Shown here in pieces: positions 8,672 through 16,225 of a stretch of DNA of 64,000 bases. The stretch's first letter is position 1. The number at the start of each line of letters is the position of its first letter. The translations under genes were made by a program, and so were the position numbers. Below the pieces are notes generated by a model. The model had not been told where the DNA came from. It saw only the letters and a list, made by a program, of their open reading frames with translations, and did not search any database. This DNA is from Isachenkonia alkalipeptolytica (lineage in GTDB: Bacteria > Bacillota > Clostridia > Peptostreptococcales > T1SED10-28), in the NCBI RefSeq assembly GCF_009910325.1, contig NZ_SUMG01000002.1:248001-312000 (forward strand), in the 5' to 3' direction.

Positions 8672-9414
8672 TATTCTTCCTCCTTTTCTTCTACAAACCA
8701 CTTTTTAAATACTTCTTCCATGGATTTTCCTTCAAATATTCCATCGTTCCCCTCATTTATGGACAGTTCCTGCTGAATGGTTCCCTGTTCAATAACCAGG
8801 GCCCGATCACAAACATACTGAACTTCCTCTAAGGCATGGGTGGAATAAATAATTGTTCGCCCCTTTTTAGAAAGCCCCCGCAACACTTTTAATATGGCTT
8901 TTCGGGAGTTAAAATCAATCCCTACGGTGGGTTCATCCAGAATCAAAAGACTTGGCCGGTGAATCAGGGCCACCCCTAAATTGGTCCGTCTTTTCATCCC
9001 GCCGGATAAGGTTTTTACCGGCTTGTCCATCTCTTCTACAAGATCCAGGTCTTGTAGGGTGCTTAACACCCGATCCCGGAGATTCTTTCCCTTAAGGCCT
9101 TGAAGCCTGGCAAAGATTTTCAGATTCTGATAAGGGGTTTCCTCCAGGTAAAGAGCGATTTCCTGGGGAACGTACCCGATATCTTCCCGAAGCCTTTGGA
9201 GGGCGTAATCCTCTTTTCGCTGATCATAGTAATAAAGGGTTCCCTTCTTCGCCTCTTGCAGGGTGGCAAGTATGGATAACAGTGTGGACTTTCCCGCTCC
9301 GTTATCCCCTAAAATCCCCAGGATTTCTCCTTTGTTGGCTTCAAAACTGATCCCCTTTAGTACTTCCTCCTTGCCGTACCCATAATAAACCTCTTGCGCC
9401 TTTACCGCTCCCAT
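8671..9414 (-). CDS. ABC exporter ATP-binding protein
   Basis: A 247-residue ABC ATPase: Walker A GDNGAGKS near residue 38, signature LSGGMKRR near 137, Walker B LLILDEPT near 157, and a switch histidine in YSTHALEE. The start is taken at the second ATG (9414), because GGGGGA sits 4-5 nt upstream whereas the first ATG (9426) has no clear site. It is the first gene of the operon with one lipoprotein and two ABC-2 permeases. Family-level role: energising export, typical of drug, peptide or lipid efflux systems. Confidence 0.9.
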   Translation of the reverse strand: MGAVKAQEVYYGYGKEEVLKGISFEANKGEILGILGDNGAGKSTLLSILATLQEAKKGTLYYYDQRKEDYALQRLREDIGYVPQEIALYLEETPYQNLKIFARLQGLKGKNLRDRVLSTLQDLDLVEEMDKPVKTLSGGMKRRTNLGVALIHRPSLLILDEPTVGIDFNSRKAILKVLRGLSKKGRTIIYSTHALEEVQYVCDRALVIEQGTIQQELSINEGNDGIFEGKSMEEVFKKWFVEEKEEE

Positions 9415-9637
9415 AGCATCCCCCATTTTTTATACAGTATTTTCTTCTATATTTTATTATATTCCTTCTGTCTTATATTTTACCATATTTTAGTTTCTTC
9501 TTGTAGGATTCCGAGGAAAATAGCTAGTCTTCCAGGAAAATAGCACCACGGAAAAAATCCTACCGGGAAGGGGGATAAAGTCAAGGCCTGAAGCATAAGG
9601 GATTTTTGTAAGGTTTATCCCTTCGATTTCAACTATA

Positions 9638-9675
9638 CAAAAAAACTCCAATAGAGCACGATCCCTATTGGAGTT
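9638..9675 (-). terminator. Terminator of the YtxH-like gene
   Basis: Eleven-bp perfect stem AACTCCAATAG / CTATTGGAGTT with a 10-nt loop; on the minus strand it is followed by a T tract (the A run at 9638-9645 on the plus strand). The remaining gap to 9427 contains only A+T-rich sequence and a short AGGAAAATAGC duplication. Confidence 0.85.
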
Positions 9676-9691
9676 GGAAACTCTTTAAAAT

Positions 9692-10249
9692 TTATTTAGT
9701 ATCCTTTACATCTTTTTTAATTTCTTCTTTTCGTGCTTCCGCTTTATCCTGAACTTCCTTTTTTAAATCTTTCACGTCTTTTTCCACGGCTTTTTTCTGC
9801 TTTTCCGCCTTTTTTTCCACTTCTTCCTTCTTTTCTTCCATTTCTTCAATTTTTTCCTCTAATTCCTCTTCCGCTTCTTCTTTGCTTTTGCTCAATCGAT
9901 CTTTGGCTTTTTCCACTTTTTCTTCTACGGTTTCCTTTTTCTCCTCATAGAAGTCCTTCGCCTTAACCTTGGTTTCTTCAAGATTTTTCTCCAGGCTTTC
10001 CTTGGTTTCTCCGATGTTCTCTTTAACCTTCTCCGTATTTTTTTCGATTTCTTCCTTTGCCTTTTTACGGGTATTTTCACCTTTGTCGGGAGCGAACAAA
10101 ATTCCTGCTAAACCTCCCAGGACGCCTCCGGCGGCGGCACCTTTTGCTAATCCTTTCCGGTGTTCTTTAGCCTTTTCTTCCTCCCGTTTTTTCGGATTCA
10201 TTCGATCCTTCAGGTTTTCAATTTTTTTGCTTACATCTTTTTTATTCAT
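9692..10249 (-). CDS. YtxH-domain, coiled-coil stress-type protein
   Basis: A 185-residue protein: lysine/glutamate-rich N-terminus, a glycine-rich hydrophobic segment GLAKGAAAGGVLGGLAGILF at about residues 33-52 followed by APDKGENTRKKAKEE, which is the YtxH domain pattern, then a very long K/E heptad-like coiled coil to the C-terminus. YtxH-like proteins are small envelope-associated proteins, often induced by general stress in Bacillus; the biochemical role is unknown. It stands alone, divergent from the next gene, with its own terminator. The extreme K/E composition makes homology searches prone to false matches. Confidence 0.8.
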   Translation of the reverse strand: MNKKDVSKKIENLKDRMNPKKREEEKAKEHRKGLAKGAAAGGVLGGLAGILFAPDKGENTRKKAKEEIEKNTEKVKENIGETKESLEKNLEETKVKAKDFYEEKKETVEEKVEKAKDRLSKSKEEAEEELEEKIEEMEEKKEEVEKKAEKQKKAVEKDVKDLKKEVQDKAEARKEEIKKDVKDTK

Positions 10250-10463
10250 TATAGCACTCCCCTTTATCAGTTTGTGTATTTCCTACCCATTATCCCCGGG
10301 TCTAAAACTTTTTTTCTTCTTTTTTATGTGCTTTTTTGAAAAATTCCTCTTAATTTCATAGTTTCCCAAAGGATCAGGAATTTTCTGATTAATATTTCTT
10401 TTAAAAGGTATACATGTAGTAAGAAGAAAAAGAAATACATAAAAAACTATGGAGGTGTTGATT

Positions 10464-11456
10464 TTGTTAAATTTAGAAACTACGTATATGGGTATCCCGA
10501 TGAAAAATCCTATTGTAGCCGGTGCCAGTGCATTATCCAGCGATATGAAAAATTTGAAGCGATTAGAATTCTCCGGTGTAGGTGCCATTGTGGTAAAGTC
10601 TTTGTTTGAAGAGGAAATTGAACTCACCCGTTTTAAGTTTGAAGAGGAGATGGAAAAATTCGACCATATTCATGCGGAAATGACCTCGATTTATCCCCAT
10701 ATTGACTATAAAGGAACCCAGGAGCATTTATACTGGTTGAAAAAAGTAAAAAACAAGGTGCATGTCCCCATTATTGCCAGTCTTAATGCTCACAACCTGG
10801 ATACATGGGTAGAATATGCCCAGGCCATCGAAAAAACCGGCGTGGACGGATTGGAACTGAACTTCTATGAACTTCCCCAAAATTCCGATATCACCGCGGA
10901 GGCCATCGAACGTAAAAATGTGGAGGTTTTAAAAAGCGTCAAAGCCGCCGTTAACATTCCTGTATCCGTTAAACTCAGTCCCTACTATACCAACATGGCA
11001 AGCGTGGTCAAAGATTTGGAAAATGCCGGGGCCGATGCCGTAATCCTGTTTAACCGATTGTTTCAACCGGAAATCGACATCAACGAGGAAGAAGAAAATA
11101 TTTCCTTTGATTTCTCCCAATCCTCAGACAGTTTATTAGCCCTTCGATGGACCGCACTGTTAAGCCCGGTCTATAAAGGAGATATCATCAGCAGCAAAGG
11201 CATCATCCAGGGAGAAGATATGATTAAAATGCTTCTGGCCGGGGCCCAAGGGGTTCAGGTGGTCAGTACCCTTTATAAAAACGGCCTTCAGCAAATTGAA
11301 GTATTGCTAAAGGATCTGGAGGAATGGATGAAAGGAAAAGGCTATCAGCGTCTCGAGGATTTCAGAGGCAAAATGGCCAAAGACCATATGAAGGATCCCT
11401 GGGCTTATGAGCGAAGTCAATACATTAAAATGCTACTATCCAAAGAAAATCTATAA
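10464..11456 (+). CDS. Dihydroorotate dehydrogenase-like flavoprotein
   Basis: A protein of about 330 residues with the (beta/alpha)8 FMN fold of class-1 dihydroorotate dehydrogenases: N-terminal GIPMKNPIVAGASALS, central GVDGLELNFYELPQN, IPVSVKLSPYYTN, and a C-terminal phosphate-binding GAQGVQVVSTLYKNG. It belongs to the DHOD-like group often annotated only as dihydroorotate dehydrogenase-like. No pyrK or other pyr gene is nearby, so a pyrimidine role is unproven. I prefer TTG at 10464 as start: the ATG at 10449 overlaps the GGAGGTG ribosome-binding site, which is 6 nt before 10464. The stop codon is followed after 4 nt by a 41-bp palindrome. Confidence 0.85.
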   Translation: MLNLETTYMGIPMKNPIVAGASALSSDMKNLKRLEFSGVGAIVVKSLFEEEIELTRFKFEEEMEKFDHIHAEMTSIYPHIDYKGTQEHLYWLKKVKNKVHVPIIASLNAHNLDTWVEYAQAIEKTGVDGLELNFYELPQNSDITAEAIERKNVEVLKSVKAAVNIPVSVKLSPYYTNMASVVKDLENAGADAVILFNRLFQPEIDINEEEENISFDFSQSSDSLLALRWTALLSPVYKGDIISSKGIIQGEDMIKMLLAGAQGVQVVSTLYKNGLQQIEVLLKDLEEWMKGKGYQRLEDFRGKMAKDHMKDPWAYERSQYIKMLLSKENL

Positions 11457-11458
11457 AA

Positions 11459-11503
11459 GCAAAAAGTGTACCAGGGGGTCGGACCCCCTGGTACACTTTT
11501 TGC
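11459..11503 (+). repeat. Dispersed 41-bp perfect palindrome, copy 1 (also acts as terminator)
   Basis: Two 20-nt arms (AAAAAGTGTACCAGGGGGTC and its exact reverse complement) around a single G at 11481; flanking GC/GC extends pairing to 22 bp. The A5/T5 ends make it a bidirectional rho-independent terminator for the dihydroorotate-dehydrogenase-like gene. The same 41 bp occurs at 50164-50204 in the opposite orientation. This is seen directly; a relationship to REP-like elements spread by RAYT transposases is inference. Confidence 0.9.
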
Positions 11504-11505
11504 GA

Positions 11506-11555
11506 TAATTTACCGATCATTTACCGATCATCCCCAAAAAATCATCCCCAAAAAA
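11506..11555. repeat. Two nested short tandem duplications
   Basis: TAATTTACCGA/TCATTTACCGA (11506-11527) followed directly by TCATCCCCAAAAAA twice (11528-11541 and 11542-11555). Both lie between the palindrome and the tRNA terminator. Confidence 0.8.
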
Positions 11556-11586
11556 CAAACCACCTAAATCATGATGATTTAGGTGG
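11550..11586 (-). terminator. Terminator of the tRNA operon
   Basis: Twelve-bp stem CCACCTAAATCA / TGATTTAGGTGG with a 3-nt loop; on the minus strand it is followed by TTTGTTTTTT. It lies 8 nt after the CCA end of the last tRNA. Confidence 0.9.
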
Positions 11587-11594
11587 TTTTCCTT

Positions 11595-11671
11595 TGGCAC
11601 GCCCTGAGGGATTCGAACCCCCGACTTACTGGTTCGAAGCCAGTCACTCTATCCAGCTGAGCTAAGGGCGC
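11595..11671 (-). tRNA. tRNA-Arg (anticodon UCG)
   Basis: A 77-nt cloverleaf with encoded CCA. Acceptor GCGCCCT pairs with AGGGCGT, discriminator G; anticodon loop CTTCGAA inside stem ACTGG/CCAGT; T loop TTCGAAT. Last gene of the minus-strand tRNA cluster. Confidence 0.96.
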
Positions 11672-11701
11672 ATATCGATCCATACGGTAAAAAAGTTTAA
11701 A

Positions 11702-11778
11702 TGGCGTGCCCACAGGGATTCGAACCCCGGACCCTCGGCTTAGAAGGCCGATGCTCTATCCAACTGAGCTATGAGCAC
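11702..11778 (-). tRNA. tRNA-Arg (anticodon UCU)
   Basis: A 77-nt cloverleaf with encoded CCA: acceptor GTGCTCA/TGGGCAC, anticodon loop CTTCTAA inside TCGGC/GCCGA, T loop TTCGAAT. Confidence 0.96.
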
Positions 11779-11787
11779 GCATTTTTT

Positions 11788-11862
11788 TGGAGCGGAAGAC
11801 GGGATTTGAACCCGCGACCCTCGCCTTGGCAAGGCGATGCTCTACCACTGAGCCACTTCCGC
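11788..11862 (-). tRNA. tRNA-Gly (anticodon GCC)
   Basis: A 75-nt cloverleaf with encoded CCA: acceptor GCGGAAG/CTTCCGC, anticodon loop TTGCCAA inside TCGCC/GGCGA, T loop TTCAAAT. Confidence 0.96.
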
Positions 11863-11869
11863 ATAGCAT

Positions 11870-11944
11870 TGGCTGAGTAGCAGGACTTAAACCTAAAAAT
11901 GAAGGAATTAAAATCCGCTGCCATACCAACTTGGCTATACTTCA
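11870..11944 (-). pseudogene. Degenerate tRNA-Gln-like gene with ochre (UUA) anticodon
   Basis: The minus strand begins TGAAGTATAGCCAAGTTGGT and ends in GCCA. It follows the layout of Firmicute tRNA-Gln (TGGGGTATAGCCAAG...), but the anticodon loop reads TTTTAAT, so the anticodon is UUA (reads stop codon UAA) instead of UUG. Damage is visible: one nucleotide is missing from the 3' acceptor strand, an anticodon-stem pair is mismatched (C28-T42), T-stem pair 49-65 is mismatched, and the invariant C56 of the T loop is T. It sits between intact tRNA-His and tRNA-Gly in the same transcript. Decay of an old tRNA-Gln is the simplest reading; a working ochre suppressor is unlikely because several genes here end in TAA. 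Confidence 0.7.
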
Positions 11945-11984
11945 AAACTCTGAAGTACATAGTGTGCATCGTGTTTTTAAAAAA

Positions 11985-12061
11985 TGGGGTGGGTGATGGG
12001 ATTTGAACCCACGCATGCAGGAATCACAATCCTGTGTCTTAACCCCTTGACTACACCCACC
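11985..12061 (-). tRNA. tRNA-His (anticodon GUG)
   Basis: A cloverleaf with the extra 5' G(-1) opposite discriminator C, as required for histidyl-tRNA synthetase; acceptor GTGGGTG/CACCCAC, anticodon loop TTGTGAT, CCA encoded. Confidence 0.96.
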
Positions 12062-12068
12062 ATATCTG

Positions 12069-12142
12069 TGGAGCGGGTGAAGGGAATCGAACCCTCGCTA
12101 TCAGCTTGGAAGGCTGAAGTTCTGCCACTGAACTACACCCGC
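12069..12142 (-). tRNA. tRNA-Gly (anticodon UCC)
   Basis: A 74-nt cloverleaf with encoded CCA: acceptor GCGGGTG/CACCCGC, anticodon loop CTTCCAA inside TCAGC/GCTGA. First gene of the tRNA operon. Confidence 0.96.
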
Positions 12143-12168
12143 GCATCTATTACCTTGCGACCTAAATA

Positions 12169-12197
12169 ATATTATCATCATCACAGGCCTATGTCAA
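12169..12197 (-). promoter_or_regulatory. Promoter of the tRNA operon
   Basis: TTGACA (12192-12197 on the complement), 17-nt spacer, TAATAT (12169-12174), ending about 25 nt before the first tRNA. A consensus-strength sigma-A promoter. Confidence 0.85.
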
Positions 12198-12306
12198 TAG
12201 ATATTTTATATTTTATTTTTTTTCTTCCTTCCAGGGGCCCTCCAACCCTCAAAATCCATGGTATCCAGAAGGCGGAAAGTCTTTAATACAATTCTCTTTC
12301 AGGCTA

Positions 12307-12801
12307 TTAATCCTCCATTTCCACCAGATCCACCTTAATATTATCCCCCAAGGTTACGATCCCGTAGCTTTTTTTACTGAGCCCCCGGGGAAAACCGATG
12401 CTTCCGGGATTCAACAACAGCATGTTTTCTTCCTCCACTGTAAGAGGGATATGGCTGTGTCCGAAAACCACAATATCCGCGCCGATTTCCTTCCCCCGGT
12501 AAAAAAGCCGGTCATTACTCCCCTTTACACCGTAACGATGGCCATGGGTTAAAAATATTTTGTATCCTTCCAGCTCCAACACCACTTCCGACTCACAGGC
12601 GGTGTACACCGGATCCGCATTCCCCTTTACGCCGATTACTTTGATTCCTGTAAGATCTTCAAGATAACTTCCGTCGTTACACATATCCCCTGTATGAAGA
12701 ATCAACTCCACCCCTTGAAAACGATTCTCCTCATGAAGCTGGTCCAGTATTTCCAAATGATTATGACTATCCCCTAGTATTGCAATTTTCACGTTTTTCA
12801 C
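12307..12801 (-). CDS. YfcE/MJ0936-family metallophosphodiesterase
   Basis: A 164-residue calcineurin-like phosphoesterase. All metal-binding motifs are present: GDSHNH near residue 10, HTGDM near 37, GNAD near 60, LTHGHRYG near 84 and FGHSH near 115. Family members hydrolyse phosphodiesters in vitro; the physiological substrate is unclear. It follows rdgB by 19 nt in the order rph-rdgB-yfcE, a conserved run in Clostridia, and is the last gene before the tRNA promoter region. No terminator is obvious. Confidence 0.92.
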   Translation of the reverse strand: MKNVKIAILGDSHNHLEILDQLHEENRFQGVELILHTGDMCNDGSYLEDLTGIKVIGVKGNADPVYTACESEVVLELEGYKIFLTHGHRYGVKGSNDRLFYRGKEIGADIVVFGHSHIPLTVEEENMLLLNPGSIGFPRGLSKKSYGIVTLGDNIKVDLVEMED

Positions 12802-12820
12802 CTCTAAAATTTCTATGAAT

Positions 12821-13423
12821 TTAAAATTCCTCTTTCAAAAGCTCTTTAATCTTTCTCAGAGCTTTCCCCCGATGACTGATTTCATTTTTTTCTTTCCCTG
12901 TCAATTCCCCCATGGTTTTTCCCTGGGGTAGAACAAAAATCGGATCGTATCCGAACCCACCTTGACCTCTTTTTTCAAAGCCCACATAACCCCGGGTCAC
13001 GCCCCTTGCTTTTAAGACTTTCCCATCGGGAAACAGTAAAACAATGACGCAGACAAAAGCCGCCCCCCTTTTTTCCTTAGGAAGGCCCTCTAAGGCGTCT
13101 AAGAGCTTTTCATTGTTCCGTTGGTCATTTCCCTCTTCCCCTGCATAGCGGGCGGAGTAAACCCCCGGAGCTCCCTGTAAGGCGTCCACGGTAATCCCCG
13201 AGTCATCGGCAAGAACCATGGTTCCCGTGTGGGCCTGAATCCCTTTTGCCTTTAGCAGTGCATTTTCCTCAAAGGTGGTGCCGGTCTCTTCAATCTCGAG
13301 AGACTTCAGACCTGCCTCATCCTTGCTTTTAACGGAAATTGGAAAATCCCGCAGCAAACTTTGAATTTCCTTTAATTTATTGGGGTTCCCCGTGGCAATC
13401 ACCAAGGTTTTTTTATCTTCCAT
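12821..13423 (-). CDS. rdgB: XTP/dITP diphosphatase (RdgB/HAM1)
   Basis: A 200-residue house-cleaning pyrophosphatase that hydrolyses dITP, XTP and ITP so they are not built into nucleic acids. Diagnostic motifs: ATGNPNKLKE near residue 10, DDSGI near 72, a GAPGVYSARYAG block, GFGYDPIF near 158 and EISHRGKAL near 182. The start codon directly abuts the stop codon of rph (no gap), implying translational coupling. Full length. Confidence 0.96.
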   Translation of the reverse strand: MEDKKTLVIATGNPNKLKEIQSLLRDFPISVKSKDEAGLKSLEIEETGTTFEENALLKAKGIQAHTGTMVLADDSGITVDALQGAPGVYSARYAGEEGNDQRNNEKLLDALEGLPKEKRGAAFVCVIVLLFPDGKVLKARGVTRGYVGFEKRGQGGFGYDPIFVLPQGKTMGELTGKEKNEISHRGKALRKIKELLKEEF

Positions 13424-14179
13424 TTATTTTTCCTCCTTCGACTCTCCGATCCGCTCGCCAATAGGACCTAAGATCTCCCGTTGCATACGGGTCAGCTCCC
13501 GGTTCCCTTTTTCCGCCAAGGTCAGTAGGCTTAAGAGCTGCTCCTTGGAAAAAGGCGCTTCTTCTCCGGTTCCCTGAACTTCAATAAATTCTCCCCGATC
13601 GGTCATGACCACATTCATATCCACATGGGCCTTGGAATCCTCTTCATAACAAAGATCCAATAGTTCGGTGCCCTCCATAACTCCGATACTGATGGCGGAT
13701 ACGTAACTCTTTATAGGAAAGACTTTTATTTTCCCTTGGTTGTAAAGCTTATCCACGGCCATGGTCAGCGCCACAAAAGCACCGGTAATAGATGCGGTAC
13801 GGGTACCACCGTCGGCTTGAATCACATCACAGTCGATCCAGATGGTTTTTTCTCCTAAGGCTTTTAAATCTACGACGGAGCGCAGGGCCCGTCCGATTAA
13901 TCGTTGAATTTCCTGGGTTCTGCCTCCAATTTTCCCTTTGCTGGATTCCCGGATATTTCTGGTATGGGTGGCTCCCGGCAACATGGAATACTCTGCGGTA
14001 ATCCAGCCGGTTCCCGAATTTTTAAGAAAGAAGGGGACTTTCTCTTCAATCGTAGCAGAGCAGATGACCTTTGTCTCTCCCATTTCAATCAATACAGACC
14101 CCTGGGGGTGTTTGATATAGTCCGTGATCATTTTCATCTCCCGGAGTTCATCGGGCTTTCGATTATCGATTCGATTCAT
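13424..14179 (-). CDS. rph: Ribonuclease PH
   Basis: A 251-residue phosphorolytic 3'-5' exoribonuclease that trims tRNA 3' ends. Motifs: the N-terminal RNRKPDELR-like start, [20 protein letters not shown], the arginine-rich [20 protein letters not shown] stretch that binds [18 protein letters not shown] near residues 120-135, and [21 protein letters not shown]. Length is normal. It heads the rph-rdgB-yfcE set; a tRNA operon lies just downstream, which fits the function but may be coincidence. Confidence 0.96.
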   Translation of the reverse strand: MNRIDNRKPDELREMKMITDYIKHPQGSVLIEMGETKVICSATIEEKVPFFLKNSGTGWITAEYSMLPGATHTRNIRESSKGKIGGRTQEIQRLIGRALRSVVDLKALGEKTIWIDCDVIQADGGTRTASITGAFVALTMAVDKLYNQGKIKVFPIKSYVSAISIGVMEGTELLDLCYEEDSKAHVDMNVVMTDRGEFIEVQGTGEEAPFSKEQLLSLLTLAEKGNRELTRMQREILGPIGERIGESKEEK

Positions 14180-14345
14180 TTTAAACGTCCTCTCTCTTTA
14201 TAGTTCTTTCGGATCATTTCCTCCGGTTCATCGACACATTAGGACCATCGATTATTTCCCGGCGTTTTTCAGCTTTTTGATTGTATCATACATTTGTTTT
14301 TGATTCATGTTTTCACGAGATTTTTTTGGATTCTTAATATTTTGA

Positions 14346-14369
14346 GGATTCCTGGATTTCCAGGAATCC
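14346..14369. terminator. Hairpin downstream of the UPF0316 gene
   Basis: Perfect 10-bp stem GGATTCCTGG / CCAGGAATCC with loop ATTT, 20 nt beyond the stop of the minus-strand gene. The U tract is poor on both sides (CGTTTT on plus, TCAAAATATT on minus), so it is a weak terminator candidate. Confidence 0.4.
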
Positions 14370-14389
14370 CGTTTTATGGCACTTGCCCT

Positions 14390-14914
14390 TTATTTTCGCT
14401 TGGATGCGGAGAAATATCCTCCTCGAATGGCCCGGGCATCGGTTACGGTTACAAAAATTTCCTTATCATACTCATCGATGATACGCATCAGTTTATTCAT
14501 GCGTTTACGCTGCAAAGTAATATTGACAAGATTGTTGGTTCCCTTTATGCCGTATCCCTGTACAATCGTTACACCAAAACCTTCTTCCCGAAGTTGTTCC
14601 GTCAAATCCTGATAATGGGAGGGAGTTATGGCTTGTACGATGATATTTCCCAGCGCCATTTTTTCCTCGACCCACATACCTACGTAATTCCCTGTGGCAA
14701 AACCCAGGGCAAACATTAAAATATTAATCGGATCATCCATATGGTTCAGTACTCTTCCGATGGCTACAACAAACACCAGGGCTTCCACAAATCCGATCAG
14801 CGCCGCTTGCATTCTTTTTCCCCTCACCACCATAATCATTCGGATCGTGGCCAGGGAAATATCAATGACCCGGGCGAAAAAGATTAATAAATAACTAAGT
14901 ACTAGCACTAACAC
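14390..14914 (-). CDS. UPF0316 / DUF2179 membrane protein (YebE-like)
   Basis: A 174-residue protein with about three N-terminal TM segments (residues 1-25, 35-55 and 60-80) and a C-terminal cytoplasmic DUF2179-type domain (ITPSHYQDLTEQLREEGFG ... IMRIIDEYDKEIFVTVTDAR). The function of the family is unknown. Longer in-frame starts exist (to 15061), but they would translate a 15-bp tandem repeat. The best start is GTG at 14914, with AAGGAGG exactly 8 nt upstream. It stands between the rph cluster and the HypE-like gene. Confidence 0.85.
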   Translation of the reverse strand: MLVLVLSYLLIFFARVIDISLATIRMIMVVRGKRMQAALIGFVEALVFVVAIGRVLNHMDDPINILMFALGFATGNYVGMWVEEKMALGNIIVQAITPSHYQDLTEQLREEGFGVTIVQGYGIKGTNNLVNITLQRKRMNKLMRIIDEYDKEIFVTVTDARAIRGGYFSASKRK

Positions 14915-14945
14915 TGTAACTGCCTCCTTAAAATTCCTTGCCTTC

Positions 14946-15005
14946 ATGAGATTTAATAAAATGAGATTTAATAAAATGAGATTTAATAAAATGAGATTTA
15001 ATAAA
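14946..15005. repeat. Tandem repeat, 15 bp x 4
   Basis: Four exact copies of ATGAGATTTAATAAA immediately upstream of the UPF0316 gene. Because the unit is a multiple of three it stays open on the minus strand and falsely lengthens that gene. Confidence 0.95.
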
Positions 15006-15091
15006 CATTCTACACCTTTTACACTTACCCGTTTATTGGTGATATAAAAGGAGTAGGGCACTTCTTATTTTTCCTTTACTACACTTCCCGT

Positions 15092-16078
15092 CTATATCAC
15101 TTTATACAATTCATCCGTATCCGGGGGCCCCAGAGGCTCTCGGTGGTCTCCCTTTTGCAAATAGGAATCCCCTGCAATCACTTCCCCCACATCGGCGGCT
15201 TCCACCCCGTTTTTGGAAAACTCCCTTAATAACCCCTCTTTCTTTGACGGGTCCACGGACATGACCATCACACCGCTGGAAATCAGTTTTAGGGGATCAA
15301 TCCCGAGGTATTCCGTGATCTCTACGGTTGCCCTACGAAGGGGAATATCTTCTAGATAAACTTTTACGCCCAGGGAGGATGCCTCGCCCAGCTCCCAAAG
15401 AGCCCCGAGAATGCCCCCTTCCGTAACATCGTGCATGCTGTTTACTCCAAAGGCTCCGGCAATTTTCCCTTCCTTTACCACACTGATCTCCTTAGAATAG
15501 GTTTTCGCCTCAAGGATTGCTTCCTTCGAAACATTCCCTGTCAGTTTTTCTTCCAGGTCGTGGGCAATAATCGCCGCCCCTTCCAGGCCGCCGTGCTTGG
15601 TCATAATCAAGCGGTCCCCCGGCTGTGCTCCTTTAGAGAAGGTCATGCCGTTTTTCGGCTGCCGGCCGATGGCCGTGGTGGAGATGACGATTTTATTCAC
15701 CGCATCGGTAATTTCCGTATGTCCTCCCATGATTTCCACATCCACTTCACAGGCCGTACGGTTGGCATCTTCCATAATTCGCTTCAGTTCCTCCTCGGTG
15801 GCATCGGGAGGGGCCAGGATGGTCAGCAACAGTCCAACCGGCTCCACGCCGTTGGAGGCTACGTCGTTACAGGAAATATGTACTGCCAGACTTCCGATCT
15901 CTGAAGAAGCTCCGGTTATAGGATCCGTACTCAGTACTCCGATGTAATCACCAAAGTCCACCACGGCACAGTCTTCCCCCACACCGGAGCCCATCAATAC
16001 TTCCTTTCGTTTATGTTTAATATTTTTAAATATCAGTTCCTGTAGTAGTTCTGCGGGAATTTTTCCGATTTTCATCAC
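15092..16078 (-). CDS. AIR synthase-related, HypE/PurM-fold protein
   Basis: A 328-residue ATP-dependent enzyme fold shared by PurM, HypE, ThiL and SelD. Seen: GEDCAVVDFGDYIGVLSTDP near residue 34 (the ATP/metal-binding beta strand), SCNDVASNGVEPVG near 71, GGHTEIT near 118, and MHDVTEGGILGALWE near 216. These match HypE-like proteins commonly labelled hydrogenase maturation factor. True HypE ends in a conserved cysteine motif that I do not see, and no hyp or hydrogenase genes are nearby. The substrate is therefore unknown. The gene is monocistronic, with a tandem-repeat array just upstream. Confidence 0.8.
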   Translation of the reverse strand: MMKIGKIPAELLQELIFKNIKHKRKEVLMGSGVGEDCAVVDFGDYIGVLSTDPITGASSEIGSLAVHISCNDVASNGVEPVGLLLTILAPPDATEEELKRIMEDANRTACEVDVEIMGGHTEITDAVNKIVISTTAIGRQPKNGMTFSKGAQPGDRLIMTKHGGLEGAAIIAHDLEEKLTGNVSKEAILEAKTYSKEISVVKEGKIAGAFGVNSMHDVTEGGILGALWELGEASSLGVKVYLEDIPLRRATVEITEYLGIDPLKLISSGVMVMSVDPSKKEGLLREFSKNGVEAADVGEVIAGDSYLQKGDHREPLGPPDTDELYKVI

Positions 16079-16116
16079 TGAAACTCCTTTTTACATGGAT
16101 TTCAAGCTTGGATTTT

Positions 16117-16214
16117 ACACCTGTATTTTAACACTTGAATTGTAACACTTGAATTGTAAGACTTGAGTTGCAACACTTGCATTGTAACATTTAAGTTGTA
16201 AGGCTTAACTTTTA
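16117..16214. repeat. Imperfect tandem repeat, 14 bp x 7
   Basis: Seven 14-bp units around the consensus ACACTTGAATTGTA; units 2 and 3 are identical, the outer ones diverged, which suggests outward decay. It fills the gap between the HypE-like gene and the end of the feo operon. Confidence 0.9.
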
Positions 16215-16225
16215 TCCCTTAGCTC

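Noticed and set aside
9733-10361. Plus-strand Phe/Leu/Pro-rich frames opposite the YtxH-like gene.
   Set aside because: Antisense shadow of K/E-rich codons.
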